From positions 186,001 to 250,000 of IMG/VR virus record IMGVR_UViG_3300025121_000011: a stretch of DNA of 64,000 bases. The stretch is one strand, 5' to 3'. The notes under the pieces are model-generated. The model made no database searches and was not told the origin of the DNA. It worked only from the letters and a program-made list of their open reading frames with translations. Shown in pieces: positions 27,763-37,044 of the stretch (position 1 is its first letter; every line of letters starts with the position of its first letter). The position numbers and the translations under genes are program-made. This stretch comes from a virus.

Positions 27763-28045
27763 ATATACTTTTGAATGTGATAAATGTGATTTTAATGATA
27801 TTAAGACTTTTAGTATTTCTGATTTTTTGATATATAAAGAAGAGAAAAAAGAATGTCCAGAATGTAATGCTGGCGTATTATCTCATAAGCTGGGGAAAAT
27901 TAGAAATGAAGTTGATAAAAGTTCTTTAGAAATAATGGATGATATAAGAATAGATGTACAGAAGACAATTAAAAAGATAGAAGCTGGAGATCAAAGGACT
28001 ATTGAGTCCATCTATGGCGATAAACCTAACCCATATAAGGAGTGA
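27755..28045 (+). CDS. FmdB-type zinc-ribbon protein
   Basis: The N-terminal zinc ribbon is CDKC...CPEC spaced as in FmdB/CxxC_CxxC_SSSS regulators (PKYTFECDKCDFNDIKTFS). The tail is helical and charged (MDDIRIDVQKTIKKIEAGDQ). It lies directly upstream of the PrkA gene, whose ribosome binding site AAGGAG overlaps its 3' end. Phages often carry such small zinc ribbons. Function is unknown, perhaps a protein-binding adaptor. Confidence 0.75.
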   Translation: MPKYTFECDKCDFNDIKTFSISDFLIYKEEKKECPECNAGVLSHKLGKIRNEVDKSSLEIMDDIRIDVQKTIKKIEAGDQRTIESIYGDKPNPYKE

Positions 28046-28047
28046 AT

Positions 28048-29952
28048 ATGGCGGATACCAACCTAATGGACTTGCTTCAAAGTCATATTGAAAAGAAATC
28101 AGAGTTGTCTTGGACTGGAACCTTAAAAGAGTACGTCCAAATGGTAGTTGAAAATCCCGGATTATATAAAAATGCTCATCAAAGAGTTTTAGAAATGATT
28201 GAGTCTCATGGCATAGAAAAAGATGCAGATGGTAATATAACTGGATATACTTTTTTCAAAGATGATTTATTTGGTATTGACACTCCTATTGAACAGATAA
28301 TGTCTTATTTGCGTGCTGCCGCAGCCGGAAGCGAAGTAGGAAGAAGAATTCTGTTATTATTTGGTCCAACATCTTCTGGAAAATCACAATTAGCAATTTT
28401 ATTAAAGAGAGGACTGGAACAATATTCTAAAACAGATGCTGGAGCAATTTATGAACTAGTAGATTCTCCAATGCACGAAGAACCATTAATAGCAGTTCCA
28501 CAAGAATTAAGACCAATGTTTAAAGAACGTTATGGAATAAATATACAAGGCGAATTAAGTCCATTAACAGCTCTTCTTCTTAAAGAAAAATATAATGGTG
28601 ATTTTCTAAAGATGCCGGTTAGAAGAACGACAATCTCCGAACGAGATAGAACTTGTATAGGAACTTTTGTCCCATCTGATAAGAAAAGTCAAGATATTTC
28701 AGAATTAGTTGGTTCACTAGACTTGAGCACTATAGGAACTTATGGATGCGAATCTGACCCAAGAGCTTATAGATTTGATGGAGAGTTGAATGTTGCGAAT
28801 CGTGGTATCATGGAATTCGTAGAAATGTTAAAGGTAGATCAAAAGTTCTTATATGTTTTGTTGACATTGGCACAAGAGAAAAATATTAAGACTGGAAGAT
28901 TTCCACTGATATATGCAGATGAATTTATTCTATCGCACAGTAATGAGACGGAATACAATAGATTCTTAGCTAAAGATGAAATGGAAGCACTTCACGATAG
29001 AACAATTGTTGTTAGAGTTCCATATAATCTGCAAGTAGAAGAAGAAATTAAAATTTATCAAAAGTTGATAGATCAAGCAGACTTCAAGAAATGTCATATT
29101 GCACCACACACTTTACGCTGTGCGGCTATGTTAGCTGTTTTATCTAGACTAAAGAACTCCAATAATCAGAGTTTATCTCCACTTAAAAAGATGCATCTTT
29201 ATAACGGAGAAGATGTAGAAGGATTTACTGCCGCAGAAGCTAGCAAATTTAAGAGTGAATTTCCATCAGAAGGTATGACCGGACTTTCTCCGCGATATGT
29301 TATCAATCGATTATCTGCGGAATTAGCAAATGGAAAAGAGTTTGTTACTCCTATTGATATTATTAGGTCATTACGTGACGGATTAGAATCCAATCCTAAA
29401 GTTAATGCTCAGGAGACTGCTCGATTAGAAGATCTTTTAACATTGATCATTGAAGAATATAATAAAATGGCAAGAAATGATGTGCAAAAGGCATTCTTTG
29501 TAAACTTTGATTCTGAAATAGGTGCTTTGCTTAAGAATTATTTAGATCAAGTTGAAGCCTTTTTAGATGGAGCAAAATTAGAAGATGCCTGGGGTAAAAA
29601 GGTTCCTCCTGACGAAAGATTAATGCGATCCATCGAAGAGAAGGTTCAGATCTCCGAAAGCGGGAAAACGTCCTTTAGACAAGAAATTTATAGAAAGATG
29701 TTAAAATCTCAAAAAGATCATGGAGAATATCGTTATCAAGATCATCCAAGACTTAAAGAGGCTTTAGAGAAGCAGCTTTTCGAGGAGCGTAAGGACACTA
29801 TTAGACTTACAATAAGTTCTCGCAACCCAGACAAAGAAGAGCTGAAGAGAATTAATGGTGTTATAAGTATTCTATGTGAAAGGCATGGATATATTGTTGA
29901 ATCTGCTAATCAGCTACTTAGGTATGTAGGCTCATTAATGGCTCGCAACTAA
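28048..29952 (+). CDS. prkA: PrkA-like AAA+ serine protein kinase
   Basis: Strong match to PrkA/YeaG: DDLFGIDTPIEQIMSYLRAA leads into Walker A GPTSSGKS (residues 106-113). Downstream are MHEEPLIAVPQELRP, the RANRG-like VANRGIMEFVEML (arginine finger region), PLIYADEFILSHSNETEY, and a C-terminal kinase-like region. Length 634 is normal. GTG 28042 is in frame, but AAGGAG at 28038-28042 supports ATG 28048. In bacteria PrkA acts with YhbH/YeaH and SpoVR, and both of those are also encoded 4-9 kb downstream here. Confidence 0.92.
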   Translation: MADTNLMDLLQSHIEKKSELSWTGTLKEYVQMVVENPGLYKNAHQRVLEMIESHGIEKDADGNITGYTFFKDDLFGIDTPIEQIMSYLRAAAAGSEVGRRILLLFGPTSSGKSQLAILLKRGLEQYSKTDAGAIYELVDSPMHEEPLIAVPQELRPMFKERYGINIQGELSPLTALLLKEKYNGDFLKMPVRRTTISERDRTCIGTFVPSDKKSQDISELVGSLDLSTIGTYGCESDPRAYRFDGELNVANRGIMEFVEMLKVDQKFLYVLLTLAQEKNIKTGRFPLIYADEFILSHSNETEYNRFLAKDEMEALHDRTIVVRVPYNLQVEEEIKIYQKLIDQADFKKCHIAPHTLRCAAMLAVLSRLKNSNNQSLSPLKKMHLYNGEDVEGFTAAEASKFKSEFPSEGMTGLSPRYVINRLSAELANGKEFVTPIDIIRSLRDGLESNPKVNAQETARLEDLLTLIIEEYNKMARNDVQKAFFVNFDSEIGALLKNYLDQVEAFLDGAKLEDAWGKKVPPDERLMRSIEEKVQISESGKTSFRQEIYRKMLKSQKDHGEYRYQDHPRLKEALEKQLFEERKDTIRLTISSRNPDKEELKRINGVISILCERHGYIVESANQLLRYVGSLMARN

Positions 29953-29963
29953 GGGAGTGGCTT

Positions 29964-31913
29964 TTGGATAAAAAATACAAAGATGCGCTATGGTTGAGTA
30001 AAACCTATTTAGATGATAGACAATCTGCGGAGACTATAGCGCATTTCTGCGGAGTCTCAAGCCAGACTATAAGATATTTTATTAATAAATATAATTTACG
30101 TGATGAAAGAGTTAAAATAGATAACGACTTAAAGGAAAAGTTTTTATTTAAACTTAAAAGTCTCTATATAGATGAGAATCTCTCTGTAAGAGAGATCTCC
30201 TGCTTGTTAGAACAAAATGAAGGCACCATAATGTCTATTTTGGCTAAAAACAATATTCAAAAAAGCTTGAATATTCGTCACGAAAAAGCTAAAGAAGCTA
30301 GGGCAAAAACACTTATTAAAAAGTATGGAGTAAATCACGTTAGTAAGATTCCTGGTATAAAAGAGAAAATTGAAGCTACTAACTTAGCAAGATATGGTCA
30401 TTCTAATGTATTAAAATCCTTGGAAATTAGAGAAAAGATTAAAGCTACAAATCTTGAAAGGTATGGTGTAGAAACCCCACTTGAATTGAAAGAATTTCGT
30501 GACAAGTCTAATAAAACGTGTCTAGAAAAATATGGAGAAATATATCCTCAACGGCTTAGTTGCATAAAAGATAAAACATCCAAAACTAATTTAGAACGAT
30601 ATGGTTTTGATAATCCAATGAAAGTTGAAGAATTTGCAAATAAGCAGAAAGAGTCAGTATTTAAAAATTATGGAGTGGATCATCCGCTTCAAAGTATGGA
30701 GATCTATTCGAAGTTATGTGAATATAATCTTGAAAAGTTTGGAGTGGACAACGTTTTAAAGTTAAAAGAAACAAGAGATAAATCTAATGCAACTAAACTA
30801 TCCAGGTACGGAACAATACATCCGTTACAAAATGAGAATATTCTAAATAAAGTAAAGAATACTAATTTAGAACGTTATGGTACAAAATGGTCGATTCAAA
30901 ATAAAGAGATTCGTTCAAAAGGAAGAGAAGCTTCTATTTCAAATGGATTATTTACAATCTATCATGGGAAAACTGCTCATGAATGGGCGAACGAGTATGA
31001 CATACCAATGGTTGGCTTCTATAAGTGGATTGGCAATAATCCATTGTCATCGAGAGAGCAGATTATCTCGTATCTGGAAGGATTCGAAAGACATAAAACA
31101 GATATAGAGAATATTATAGAAGAGAAATTTGGTTTTGATAAGTTTAATAAAATTTTTGACAAGTCTATGAATTATAGACCAGATTTTAAATTAACTAACT
31201 CAATAGCTCTTAATGTGGATGGCCTGTATTGGCATTCAGAGCTAACTAAAGATAAATCATATCACTTTGAAATGAGGTCTAAGTATGAAGCTGCTGGTCT
31301 TAGAATTTTACAATTCAGAGAAGATGAAATTTATCAGAAGCTAGATATAGTTGAGTCAATGATTAATAACGTGCTGCACAAAAACACATCTAAAATAGGT
31401 GCTAGAAAATGTTCTATACAGCTTGTCAAAAATTCAGAAGCTTCAAAATTCTTAGAAAAAAATCACATAAAGGGAGCAAAACACGCTAAGCATATTGGTT
31501 TGTATTATAATGATGAATTGTTATCGGTAATGTCCTATAAAACAAATTCAAATTTAACATGCAAGATCGAGAGATTTTGCACAAAATTAGGAACTGTGGT
31601 GTCTGGCTCATTCTCTAGACTTCTTGGTTTTTTGATTAAGAATAACGAAATAGCAATTATTCATTACTGGGTTGATCTGCGATATGGAAGTGGAAAGTTT
31701 TTGCAGCAATTTGGATTTGTACATGCCAAGGACACGCTTGGTTGGAACTGGACAGATAAAGTAAATACCTATAATAGACTAAGGTGTAGAGCTAATATGG
31801 ATAAGAGAGGGTTATCTCAAGCAAAACATGCTGAAGAATTAAAATGGTTTAAAATATATGATGCAGGACAACGTTTATATATTTTAAATAATAAAACAAA
31901 TTTAGGAGATTGA
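29964..31913 (+). CDS. Free-standing homing endonuclease, Vsr-like, copy 2
   Basis: Largest of the three paralogues (649 aa) because the middle has about eight or nine ~27-residue repeats of the form TNLERYGV.NPL...E.R.K. N-terminal HTH-like segment (SAETIAHFCGVSSQTIRYFI). The nuclease core has YRPDFKLTNS, NVDGLYWHSE and GLRILQFREDEI, and the C-terminal domain has NHIKGAKHAKHIGL, YWVDLRYGSG and YDAGQRLYIL. TTG 29964 is supported by GGGAG just upstream. It sits 11 bases behind prkA, so prkA is the likely target locus. Confidence 0.82.
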   Translation: MDKKYKDALWLSKTYLDDRQSAETIAHFCGVSSQTIRYFINKYNLRDERVKIDNDLKEKFLFKLKSLYIDENLSVREISCLLEQNEGTIMSILAKNNIQKSLNIRHEKAKEARAKTLIKKYGVNHVSKIPGIKEKIEATNLARYGHSNVLKSLEIREKIKATNLERYGVETPLELKEFRDKSNKTCLEKYGEIYPQRLSCIKDKTSKTNLERYGFDNPMKVEEFANKQKESVFKNYGVDHPLQSMEIYSKLCEYNLEKFGVDNVLKLKETRDKSNATKLSRYGTIHPLQNENILNKVKNTNLERYGTKWSIQNKEIRSKGREASISNGLFTIYHGKTAHEWANEYDIPMVGFYKWIGNNPLSSREQIISYLEGFERHKTDIENIIEEKFGFDKFNKIFDKSMNYRPDFKLTNSIALNVDGLYWHSELTKDKSYHFEMRSKYEAAGLRILQFREDEIYQKLDIVESMINNVLHKNTSKIGARKCSIQLVKNSEASKFLEKNHIKGAKHAKHIGLYYNDELLSVMSYKTNSNLTCKIERFCTKLGTVVSGSFSRLLGFLIKNNEIAIIHYWVDLRYGSGKFLQQFGFVHAKDTLGWNWTDKVNTYNRLRCRANMDKRGLSQAKHAEELKWFKIYDAGQRLYILNNKTNLGD

Positions 31914-31919
31914 CATAAA

Positions 31920-32918
31920 ATGAAAATTACTAGAATAAGTGAAAATGAGAAACAATTTACTGATAATAGCCCTATGAATGAGCTTGATCAGCCTTTCCCT
32001 ACAAAAGTAGTGGAAGAAGATGAGGAGATTAATAATGCCCCGTTATTATACAATAGTTTTAAAGTATCTCCACTAAAAGTAAATAGAGTGCAAGCTTCTA
32101 GGATTGTTGATGGAGAGATTATAGATTATAAAGATTTCAAACCCCAAGCTAAGCTTATCATGGGAGTTTTATATAATCCGAATATTGTTCCTGTAGCTTC
32201 AGGAAGTATGTTTCAAATTTTGGGAGTTGAAAGCAAAGAATGCCAAGCTAAAGTTCCGCTTCTTTTATCATTTGATGTACTTGAAAAAAGCAAACCAATT
32301 GCGATTCAATCAGTTGAATTTGCTGTTCAAACGGAACCAAATTTTCTGGAAGAAATTTCACGTACATATTTTGGTACATATTTTGGATCTAAATCTATTA
32401 TATGTGCCGCAGATATTGTTTCCGATATGTTTCATATTGCTTTTAAGTCATCATTTAATTTTGCCATATATGAATTGGAAAAAAGTTACGTAAATCATTT
32501 TGGCCGATATCCATCGGCAATAATGTTAATTTCGCGAAATACGGACCCGCCATTCTTTTTTCTTGACACTATAAGTATGATTAAAGGGGGGACCTCTTAT
32601 GAAAGATCATATGGATTTGATGGATTTATAGTTGCTCTTGATGAAGAAGGTGAAGAGTTAATAACTCAATATTTATTGAAAGATAGCATTTGCAAAACTA
32701 GAGCATTTGCGACAAGTGAGTCAATAAAAGACTTTGCTACTCCAATTGAAAAAAATATGTTTCATGAAGACTATAATTCTGTTGAGTCCATATATAAGAT
32801 TATGGATAGTAAGCTAAATATTGAAATTCTTAAAGAAAAGAAAGAAAAGTTAAATGATATTTTTAATCCTAGCAAAGTGATAATAGCTGGAAAAAACGAA
32901 ACATTGTTTTCTGACTGA
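31920..32918 (+). CDS. Hypothetical protein, 332 aa
   Basis: Not recognised. Acidic, polar N-terminus (about 40 residues) followed by a mixed alpha/beta body with hydrophobic strands (AKLIMGVLYNPNIVPVASGS, then YPSAIMLISRN) and a helical end. There is no clear catalytic motif. GGAG lies upstream of ATG 31920. It is placed between prkA/endonuclease and the yhbH-like gene, so it could belong to the same functional unit. Confidence 0.65.
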   Translation: MKITRISENEKQFTDNSPMNELDQPFPTKVVEEDEEINNAPLLYNSFKVSPLKVNRVQASRIVDGEIIDYKDFKPQAKLIMGVLYNPNIVPVASGSMFQILGVESKECQAKVPLLLSFDVLEKSKPIAIQSVEFAVQTEPNFLEEISRTYFGTYFGSKSIICAADIVSDMFHIAFKSSFNFAIYELEKSYVNHFGRYPSAIMLISRNTDPPFFFLDTISMIKGGTSYERSYGFDGFIVALDEEGEELITQYLLKDSICKTRAFATSESIKDFATPIEKNMFHEDYNSVESIYKIMDSKLNIEILKEKKEKLNDIFNPSKVIIAGKNETLFSD

Positions 32919-32928
32919 CGAAGAAATA

Positions 32929-33000
32929 ATGTCACAACAGCATGATGCTGGTCAACGATTATATATATATATATTTTTGATTAATAATGCTAAACAATAA
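32929..33000 (+). pseudogene. Relic of a fourth homing endonuclease (3' tail)
   Basis: A 23-codon frame reads MSQQHDAGQRLYIYI and on to a stop at 33000. HDAGQRLYI is the conserved end of the three full-length Vsr-like endonucleases (YDAGQRLYIL in copy 2). At DNA level, ATGATGCTGGTCAACG here matches ATGATGCAGGACAACG at the end of copy 2 with two changes. The first 12 bases, ATGTCACAACAG, equal the first 12 bases of the yhbH-like gene at 33840, suggesting a recombination scar. A microsatellite-like TATATATA follows. Confidence 0.7.
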
Positions 33001-33020
33001 ATATAAAGTAGAGGTTTAAA

Positions 33021-33140
33021 ATGAGTAAAACAATCAAAGTTGATTTTGAAAACTCTAGGTTAACTAATATTATTAGATATCAATCTAAATCGGTCAATCA
33101 ACTTCTAGGATACGTTAGCTCTTTAACGGTTAGAGACTAA
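33021..33140 (+). CDS. Small protein, 39 aa
   Basis: Short frame starting MSKTIKVDFENSR and ending SSLTVRD, with a good AGAGG site 5-6 bases before ATG 33021, and its stop directly abutting the ATG of the next gene (TAAATG). Not recognised. The ribosome binding site and exact junction support real translation. A leader or coupling peptide is possible. Confidence 0.5.
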   Translation: MSKTIKVDFENSRLTNIIRYQSKSVNQLLGYVSSLTVRD

Positions 33141-33434
33141 ATGAATTATAATAACACCGTACAATGTGCTTCTTGGGAAGAATTTATATCAGAAATTAAA
33201 AATAGGCGAGCATTAAAACATAGTTTGGATTTTCAAGATTTTCCAATGCGACTTTCATTTGGATTTGAAGATGAAGAATTGGGAGAACTGGTTATGGCAA
33301 GCATTAGAGCTATTTCTCCTATAATGGCCTCTATGTCTGGTAAAGAAAAAAATATCTTTACATCTCAAATCGAAGACTTTAGTACCGGTGAAAATATCTT
33401 GCATATTTTATATCCTGAATTATGTGAAGATTAA
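33141..33434 (+). CDS. Hypothetical protein, 97 aa
   Basis: Not recognised. Residues ~30-60 (LDFQDFPMRLSFGFEDEELG) are strand-like, followed by a helix with small residues (VMASIRAISPIMASMSGKEK). Acidic C-terminus. Tightly packed between the 39-aa frame and the next gene. No motif visible. Confidence 0.6.
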   Translation: MNYNNTVQCASWEEFISEIKNRRALKHSLDFQDFPMRLSFGFEDEELGELVMASIRAISPIMASMSGKEKNIFTSQIEDFSTGENILHILYPELCED

Positions 33435-33435
33435 A

Positions 33436-33828
33436 ATGGCAAATAATTTTTTTAAAATAATAAAGATATGTACATTAGTTGGGAAAAAGTATCCAGAATT
33501 TGCTGATACTTTCCACATTATTAAAGATGAAGTACCCGATGAATATAGTATTCCATTTCATTACTTAGAAACAGATAAGTTTGCTAAAATAGAAGATGAA
33601 GAAAATATTATATTTAACACTGGTGACACAAAATTAGATGTTAAAACTCCATTTTTATTATCGGATAACCCCAAGATTCTCATTAGAGAGGTTTCAGAAA
33701 AAATTATATTTTTAATCGAAGAATATGTTAAGTATTATAATCATCTGCCATATCAAATAGCAATTTCTGTGCAAAATAATATGTATGGAGTTTTTGCAGT
33801 AGGTGATTTTAATTTAAAGAGAATATAA
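33436..33828 (+). CDS. Hypothetical protein, 130 aa
   Basis: Not recognised. Begins MANNFFKIIKICTLVGKKYP. Mixed strands and helices, ending in a beta-rich segment (QIAISVQNNMYGVFAVGDFN). An in-frame ATG at 33388 lies inside the previous gene. The start at 33436, one base after that gene's stop, is more economical. GGAG of the next gene lies just after its stop. No function suggested. Confidence 0.6.
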   Translation: MANNFFKIIKICTLVGKKYPEFADTFHIIKDEVPDEYSIPFHYLETDKFAKIEDEENIIFNTGDTKLDVKTPFLLSDNPKILIREVSEKIIFLIEEYVKYYNHLPYQIAISVQNNMYGVFAVGDFNLKRI

Positions 33829-33839
33829 ATGGAGTAATT

Positions 33840-35036
33840 ATGTCACAACAGTATGATAGCTTATCTGATATTTGGAAGCTTAAGGGTCGTGGGAAACGCG
33901 ATTCTGAGCGACACAAAGAATTGGTTAAACGTGCCATTCGAGAAAATGGAAGGGACCTGATCACAGAATACAATATCATACGTTCTGATGGAAGTAAAAA
34001 AGTAAAAGTCCCAATTCGCTTTTTAGATAAATATCATTTTAAATATGGAAAATTAAAAGATGATAAAGGAGTTGGACAAGGATTAGATGGTAAGCCTGGA
34101 GATAAATATAAAGTTGGAAGCCCAGCACCCGCCGGAGGCTCTGGACAAGCAGGCAATGGAGATGGAGAACGTTATTATGACGCAGAGGTTTCAATTGATG
34201 AAATTGTCGATATTCTGATGCAAGAACTTAATCTTCCTTGGCTTGAACCAAAAGGTACAGCACAGATAGAATCAGAAGAAGAGCAGTTTGACTCTATTGA
34301 AAAGAAAGGCATTATGCCCAACTTAGATATTAAACGATCTTTGATTCAAAATATTATTCGACACGCTGCAAAAGGTGACCCAAAAGTTGGTCAATTTCAT
34401 AAAAATGATCTTCGTTTTAAAGAATGGGAAAATGTAAAAGAGTATCATTCTAATGCAGCCATTTACCTCTTAATGGATCGCTCTGGTTCTATGACTCTCG
34501 AAAAGACTCATATTGCTAAAAGTTTTTTCTTTTGGATGGTTCAATTTTTAAAGAAGCGATATAAAAAAATAGATATCATTTTTATAGCGCACGACACTAA
34601 GGCTTGGATTGAAACAGAGGAAAACTTCTTTGCTATAAATTCCGGAGGCGGCACTCAATGCAGTTCAGCATTTGCGTTGGCGCACGACCATATAATCACA
34701 CACCATCCTGCGGACCGATGGAATAATTATGTTATTGAATTCAGCGATGGAGATAACTGGGGTAACGATAATCTATTGTGTCTAGATTATGTTAAGAAAC
34801 TATTGCCATTATGCCGGGCCATCGGTTATGGAGAAATTATTCCAGATTCAGATAAGGAAAATGCTTGGTTTAATAAATCTAATTTATTATCTACTGTATT
34901 AGAAAAAAATATTAAACGAACAAGATATGTAACATTAAGATTGCAAAAACGAGATGATGTTTTTGATGCACTAAAGAAATTCTTTAATATTGATGGAGCA
35001 TCAGATAAAAATCTAAGAGATGAGAATGGAAAATGA
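33840..35036 (+). CDS. yhbH: YhbH/YeaH family VWA-domain protein (DUF444)
   Basis: Full-length member of the DUF444 family. The N-terminus RGKRDSERHKELVKRAIREN and the PGDKYKVG/GGSGQAGNGDGE linker are typical. The VWA domain begins AIYLLMDRSGSMT with the MIDAS Asp213-x-Ser215-x-Ser217, then FIAHDTKAWIETEENFF and SGGGTQCSSAFALA. In bacteria this protein is encoded with PrkA and SpoVR and is thought to be a partner of the kinase. GGAG precedes ATG 33840. The 3' end overlaps the third homing endonuclease gene by 17 bases. Confidence 0.9.
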   Translation: MSQQYDSLSDIWKLKGRGKRDSERHKELVKRAIRENGRDLITEYNIIRSDGSKKVKVPIRFLDKYHFKYGKLKDDKGVGQGLDGKPGDKYKVGSPAPAGGSGQAGNGDGERYYDAEVSIDEIVDILMQELNLPWLEPKGTAQIESEEEQFDSIEKKGIMPNLDIKRSLIQNIIRHAAKGDPKVGQFHKNDLRFKEWENVKEYHSNAAIYLLMDRSGSMTLEKTHIAKSFFFWMVQFLKKRYKKIDIIFIAHDTKAWIETEENFFAINSGGGTQCSSAFALAHDHIITHHPADRWNNYVIEFSDGDNWGNDNLLCLDYVKKLLPLCRAIGYGEIIPDSDKENAWFNKSNLLSTVLEKNIKRTRYVTLRLQKRDDVFDALKKFFNIDGASDKNLRDENGK

Positions 35037-36630
35037 AAAACCAAAATATCAAGATGAAATTTGGCTTAAAACTGAGATTTTAATATCTAAAAAAACTGCT
35101 ACAAAAATAGCAAAAGAAAACGGATGGTCTGCTTCTACGGTTTTAAAATGGCAAAGGCATTTTGGAATTATAGAAGAATATAAGAATCACAAATGGCTCC
35201 AACATCAGTTTTTAGATCTTAATAAAACAGCTTTAGAGATTTCAAGAGAACAACATTGTTCTTCAATCACAATAAATAAATACCTCTGTAAGTTTAATAT
35301 TAAAAAATCTTATGACGCAGCAATACAGGCTAAGATTCTTTCAACAAAAAGAACTTGTATCGATAGATATCAAGTAGATAATCCTATGAAGTTGGCAAAT
35401 ATCAAACAAAGAGTAAAGATAACTTCTAAAGATAAATATGGTGAAGAACATTTTTTAAAAACAAATACAGGCAGAGAGAAACTAAAAGAATCTATTAAAC
35501 AAAAATATGGTTGTGATTATATAACTCAAACACCAGAAGTAAAATTAAAAATCAAAGAAACAGTAATGAATAAGTACGGTGTTTGTAATGTTTCTATGGT
35601 GCCTGAGATCGCAAAAAAGAAAAGACAGACGCTTATCTGTTTGCATGGATTTAATCCGGCAACAGAACAGACGGGACTCTGTAGAGTTATTAATGGTCTT
35701 ACAACCAAAGAATTAGCTGAGAAGCATAATGTACCATATTCTTCTTTGAATTATATTTTTAGAACATTTCATATAGAAACTGAAGAATCTTTAGAAGCAT
35801 TCTTATCAGATTACAAGATTGGACCTAATAATTTAGAAAAGTATTTAGAAGATTTAATAGATCTTCCACATTGGAATATTGCGCCTGAAAATGTTAAATT
35901 ATCATATAGACCAGATTTTAGATTAAGTAATTCTATTTATTTAAATGTTGATGGGTTATATTGGCACTCTGATAAATTTAAAGATAAAAATTATCATTAT
36001 AAAATGAGAGAAGAGTTTGAATCCGCAGGCTTGCAAATCGTACAATTTAGGGCAGACGAGATACATGCAAAGCCAAAAATCATTAAATCTATTATAAATA
36101 ATAAGGCAGGAAAGTCGCAAAAGATCTCCGCTAGAAAAACCATCATTAAAAAAGTGTCTCATGAAAATGCTATGATTTTTCTAAATGAGAGTCACATAAA
36201 AGGATATAAAGCTGCAAAACATATTGGATTATATTTTGAAAATATTTTGGTCATGATTTGTTCTTATAAGATTATAAATAAAATTTTGAAAATTGAAAGA
36301 CTTGCAACATTACTTGATCATTTAGTTGTTGGAGGAGCATCTAAATTGTTTAAATTCCTTGAACGTAATTTAAAATTTGATATGATTCATTATTGGGTTG
36401 ATTTACGATACGGAAAAGGAGATTTTTTAAGTTCTATGGGGTTCTCTAAGAACAAAGATGTTCTTGGATGGGAGTGGACTGACTATGTTAAAACATATAA
36501 TCGTTTACAATGTAGAGCCAATATGGATGATAGAGGTTTATCACAATCAGAACACGCTTGTGAGTTGGGATGGGTCAAAATTTACGATGCAGGACAAAGA
36601 TTATGGATCAAACAAAACAATCTTCGATGA
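35020..36630 (+). CDS. Free-standing homing endonuclease, Vsr-like, copy 3
   Basis: 536 aa, same layout as the other two: HTH-like N-terminus (ATKIAKENGWSASTVLKWQ), only four or five KYG-type repeats, nuclease core YRPDFRLSNS, NVDGLYWHSD, GLQIVQFRADEI, then SHIKGYKAAKHIGL, YWVDLRYGKGDF and YDAGQRLWI. Starts within the end of the yhbH-like gene; ATG 35026 is an alternative start. It ends with an ATGA overlap onto the next gene. Its placement implies the yhbH locus as homing target. Confidence 0.82.
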   Translation: MRMENEKPKYQDEIWLKTEILISKKTATKIAKENGWSASTVLKWQRHFGIIEEYKNHKWLQHQFLDLNKTALEISREQHCSSITINKYLCKFNIKKSYDAAIQAKILSTKRTCIDRYQVDNPMKLANIKQRVKITSKDKYGEEHFLKTNTGREKLKESIKQKYGCDYITQTPEVKLKIKETVMNKYGVCNVSMVPEIAKKKRQTLICLHGFNPATEQTGLCRVINGLTTKELAEKHNVPYSSLNYIFRTFHIETEESLEAFLSDYKIGPNNLEKYLEDLIDLPHWNIAPENVKLSYRPDFRLSNSIYLNVDGLYWHSDKFKDKNYHYKMREEFESAGLQIVQFRADEIHAKPKIIKSIINNKAGKSQKISARKTIIKKVSHENAMIFLNESHIKGYKAAKHIGLYFENILVMICSYKIINKILKIERLATLLDHLVVGGASKLFKFLERNLKFDMIHYWVDLRYGKGDFLSSMGFSKNKDVLGWEWTDYVKTYNRLQCRANMDDRGLSQSEHACELGWVKIYDAGQRLWIKQNNLR

Positions 36631-37043
36631 TTGATAAGATATATACCACTGGATTATTCACCCCAATATCATTAGACAAAGGAGAGTTTTCGCTTAATGG
36701 AACTGATTATATTGCAGTTGCAAGAGGAGATCATGTTAATTGGATTGTGAAGAAAGTTATTCATGTTCGGCCCGAAATCTCACATGGAAGCTTCGCCAGA
36801 GCAGATAGTAATGCATCAAGGGTTAAAATTCGATATGTCTCAGTTTCCTTTGAAGAAGTATTTGATAATTGTTCAGATCGAATTAAAAAAGAATTGATTT
36901 ATCATTTTGATATTTTTAATGATAATAAAAAGAACAATTATTTAGAAACACCTGTTTTTGAAATACAATCAAATCCACAAATTCATCTATCGGATATTAA
37001 AATACGTAGATTCAAAATGTTAGAATATATTTGGAGAAAATAA
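36627..37043 (+). CDS. Hypothetical protein, 138 aa
   Basis: Not recognised. Start is uncertain: ATG 36627 gives an ATGA overlap with the endonuclease stop, and in-frame ATGs at 36603 and 36570 lie inside that gene. It is strand-rich in the first half (EFSLNGTDYIAVARGDHVNW), then helical and basic at the end (KIRRFKMLEYIWRK). It lies between the yhbH-like and spoVR genes, so it may have been part of that operon before the endonuclease arrived. Confidence 0.6.
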   Translation: MIDKIYTTGLFTPISLDKGEFSLNGTDYIAVARGDHVNWIVKKVIHVRPEISHGSFARADSNASRVKIRYVSVSFEEVFDNCSDRIKKELIYHFDIFNDNKKNNYLETPVFEIQSNPQIHLSDIKIRRFKMLEYIWRK

Positions 37044-37044
37044 T

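Noticed and set aside
30877-31107. Open frame in another phase within endonuclease copy 2
   Set aside because: Fully inside the conserved endonuclease gene with no start signal. A shadow of that gene.
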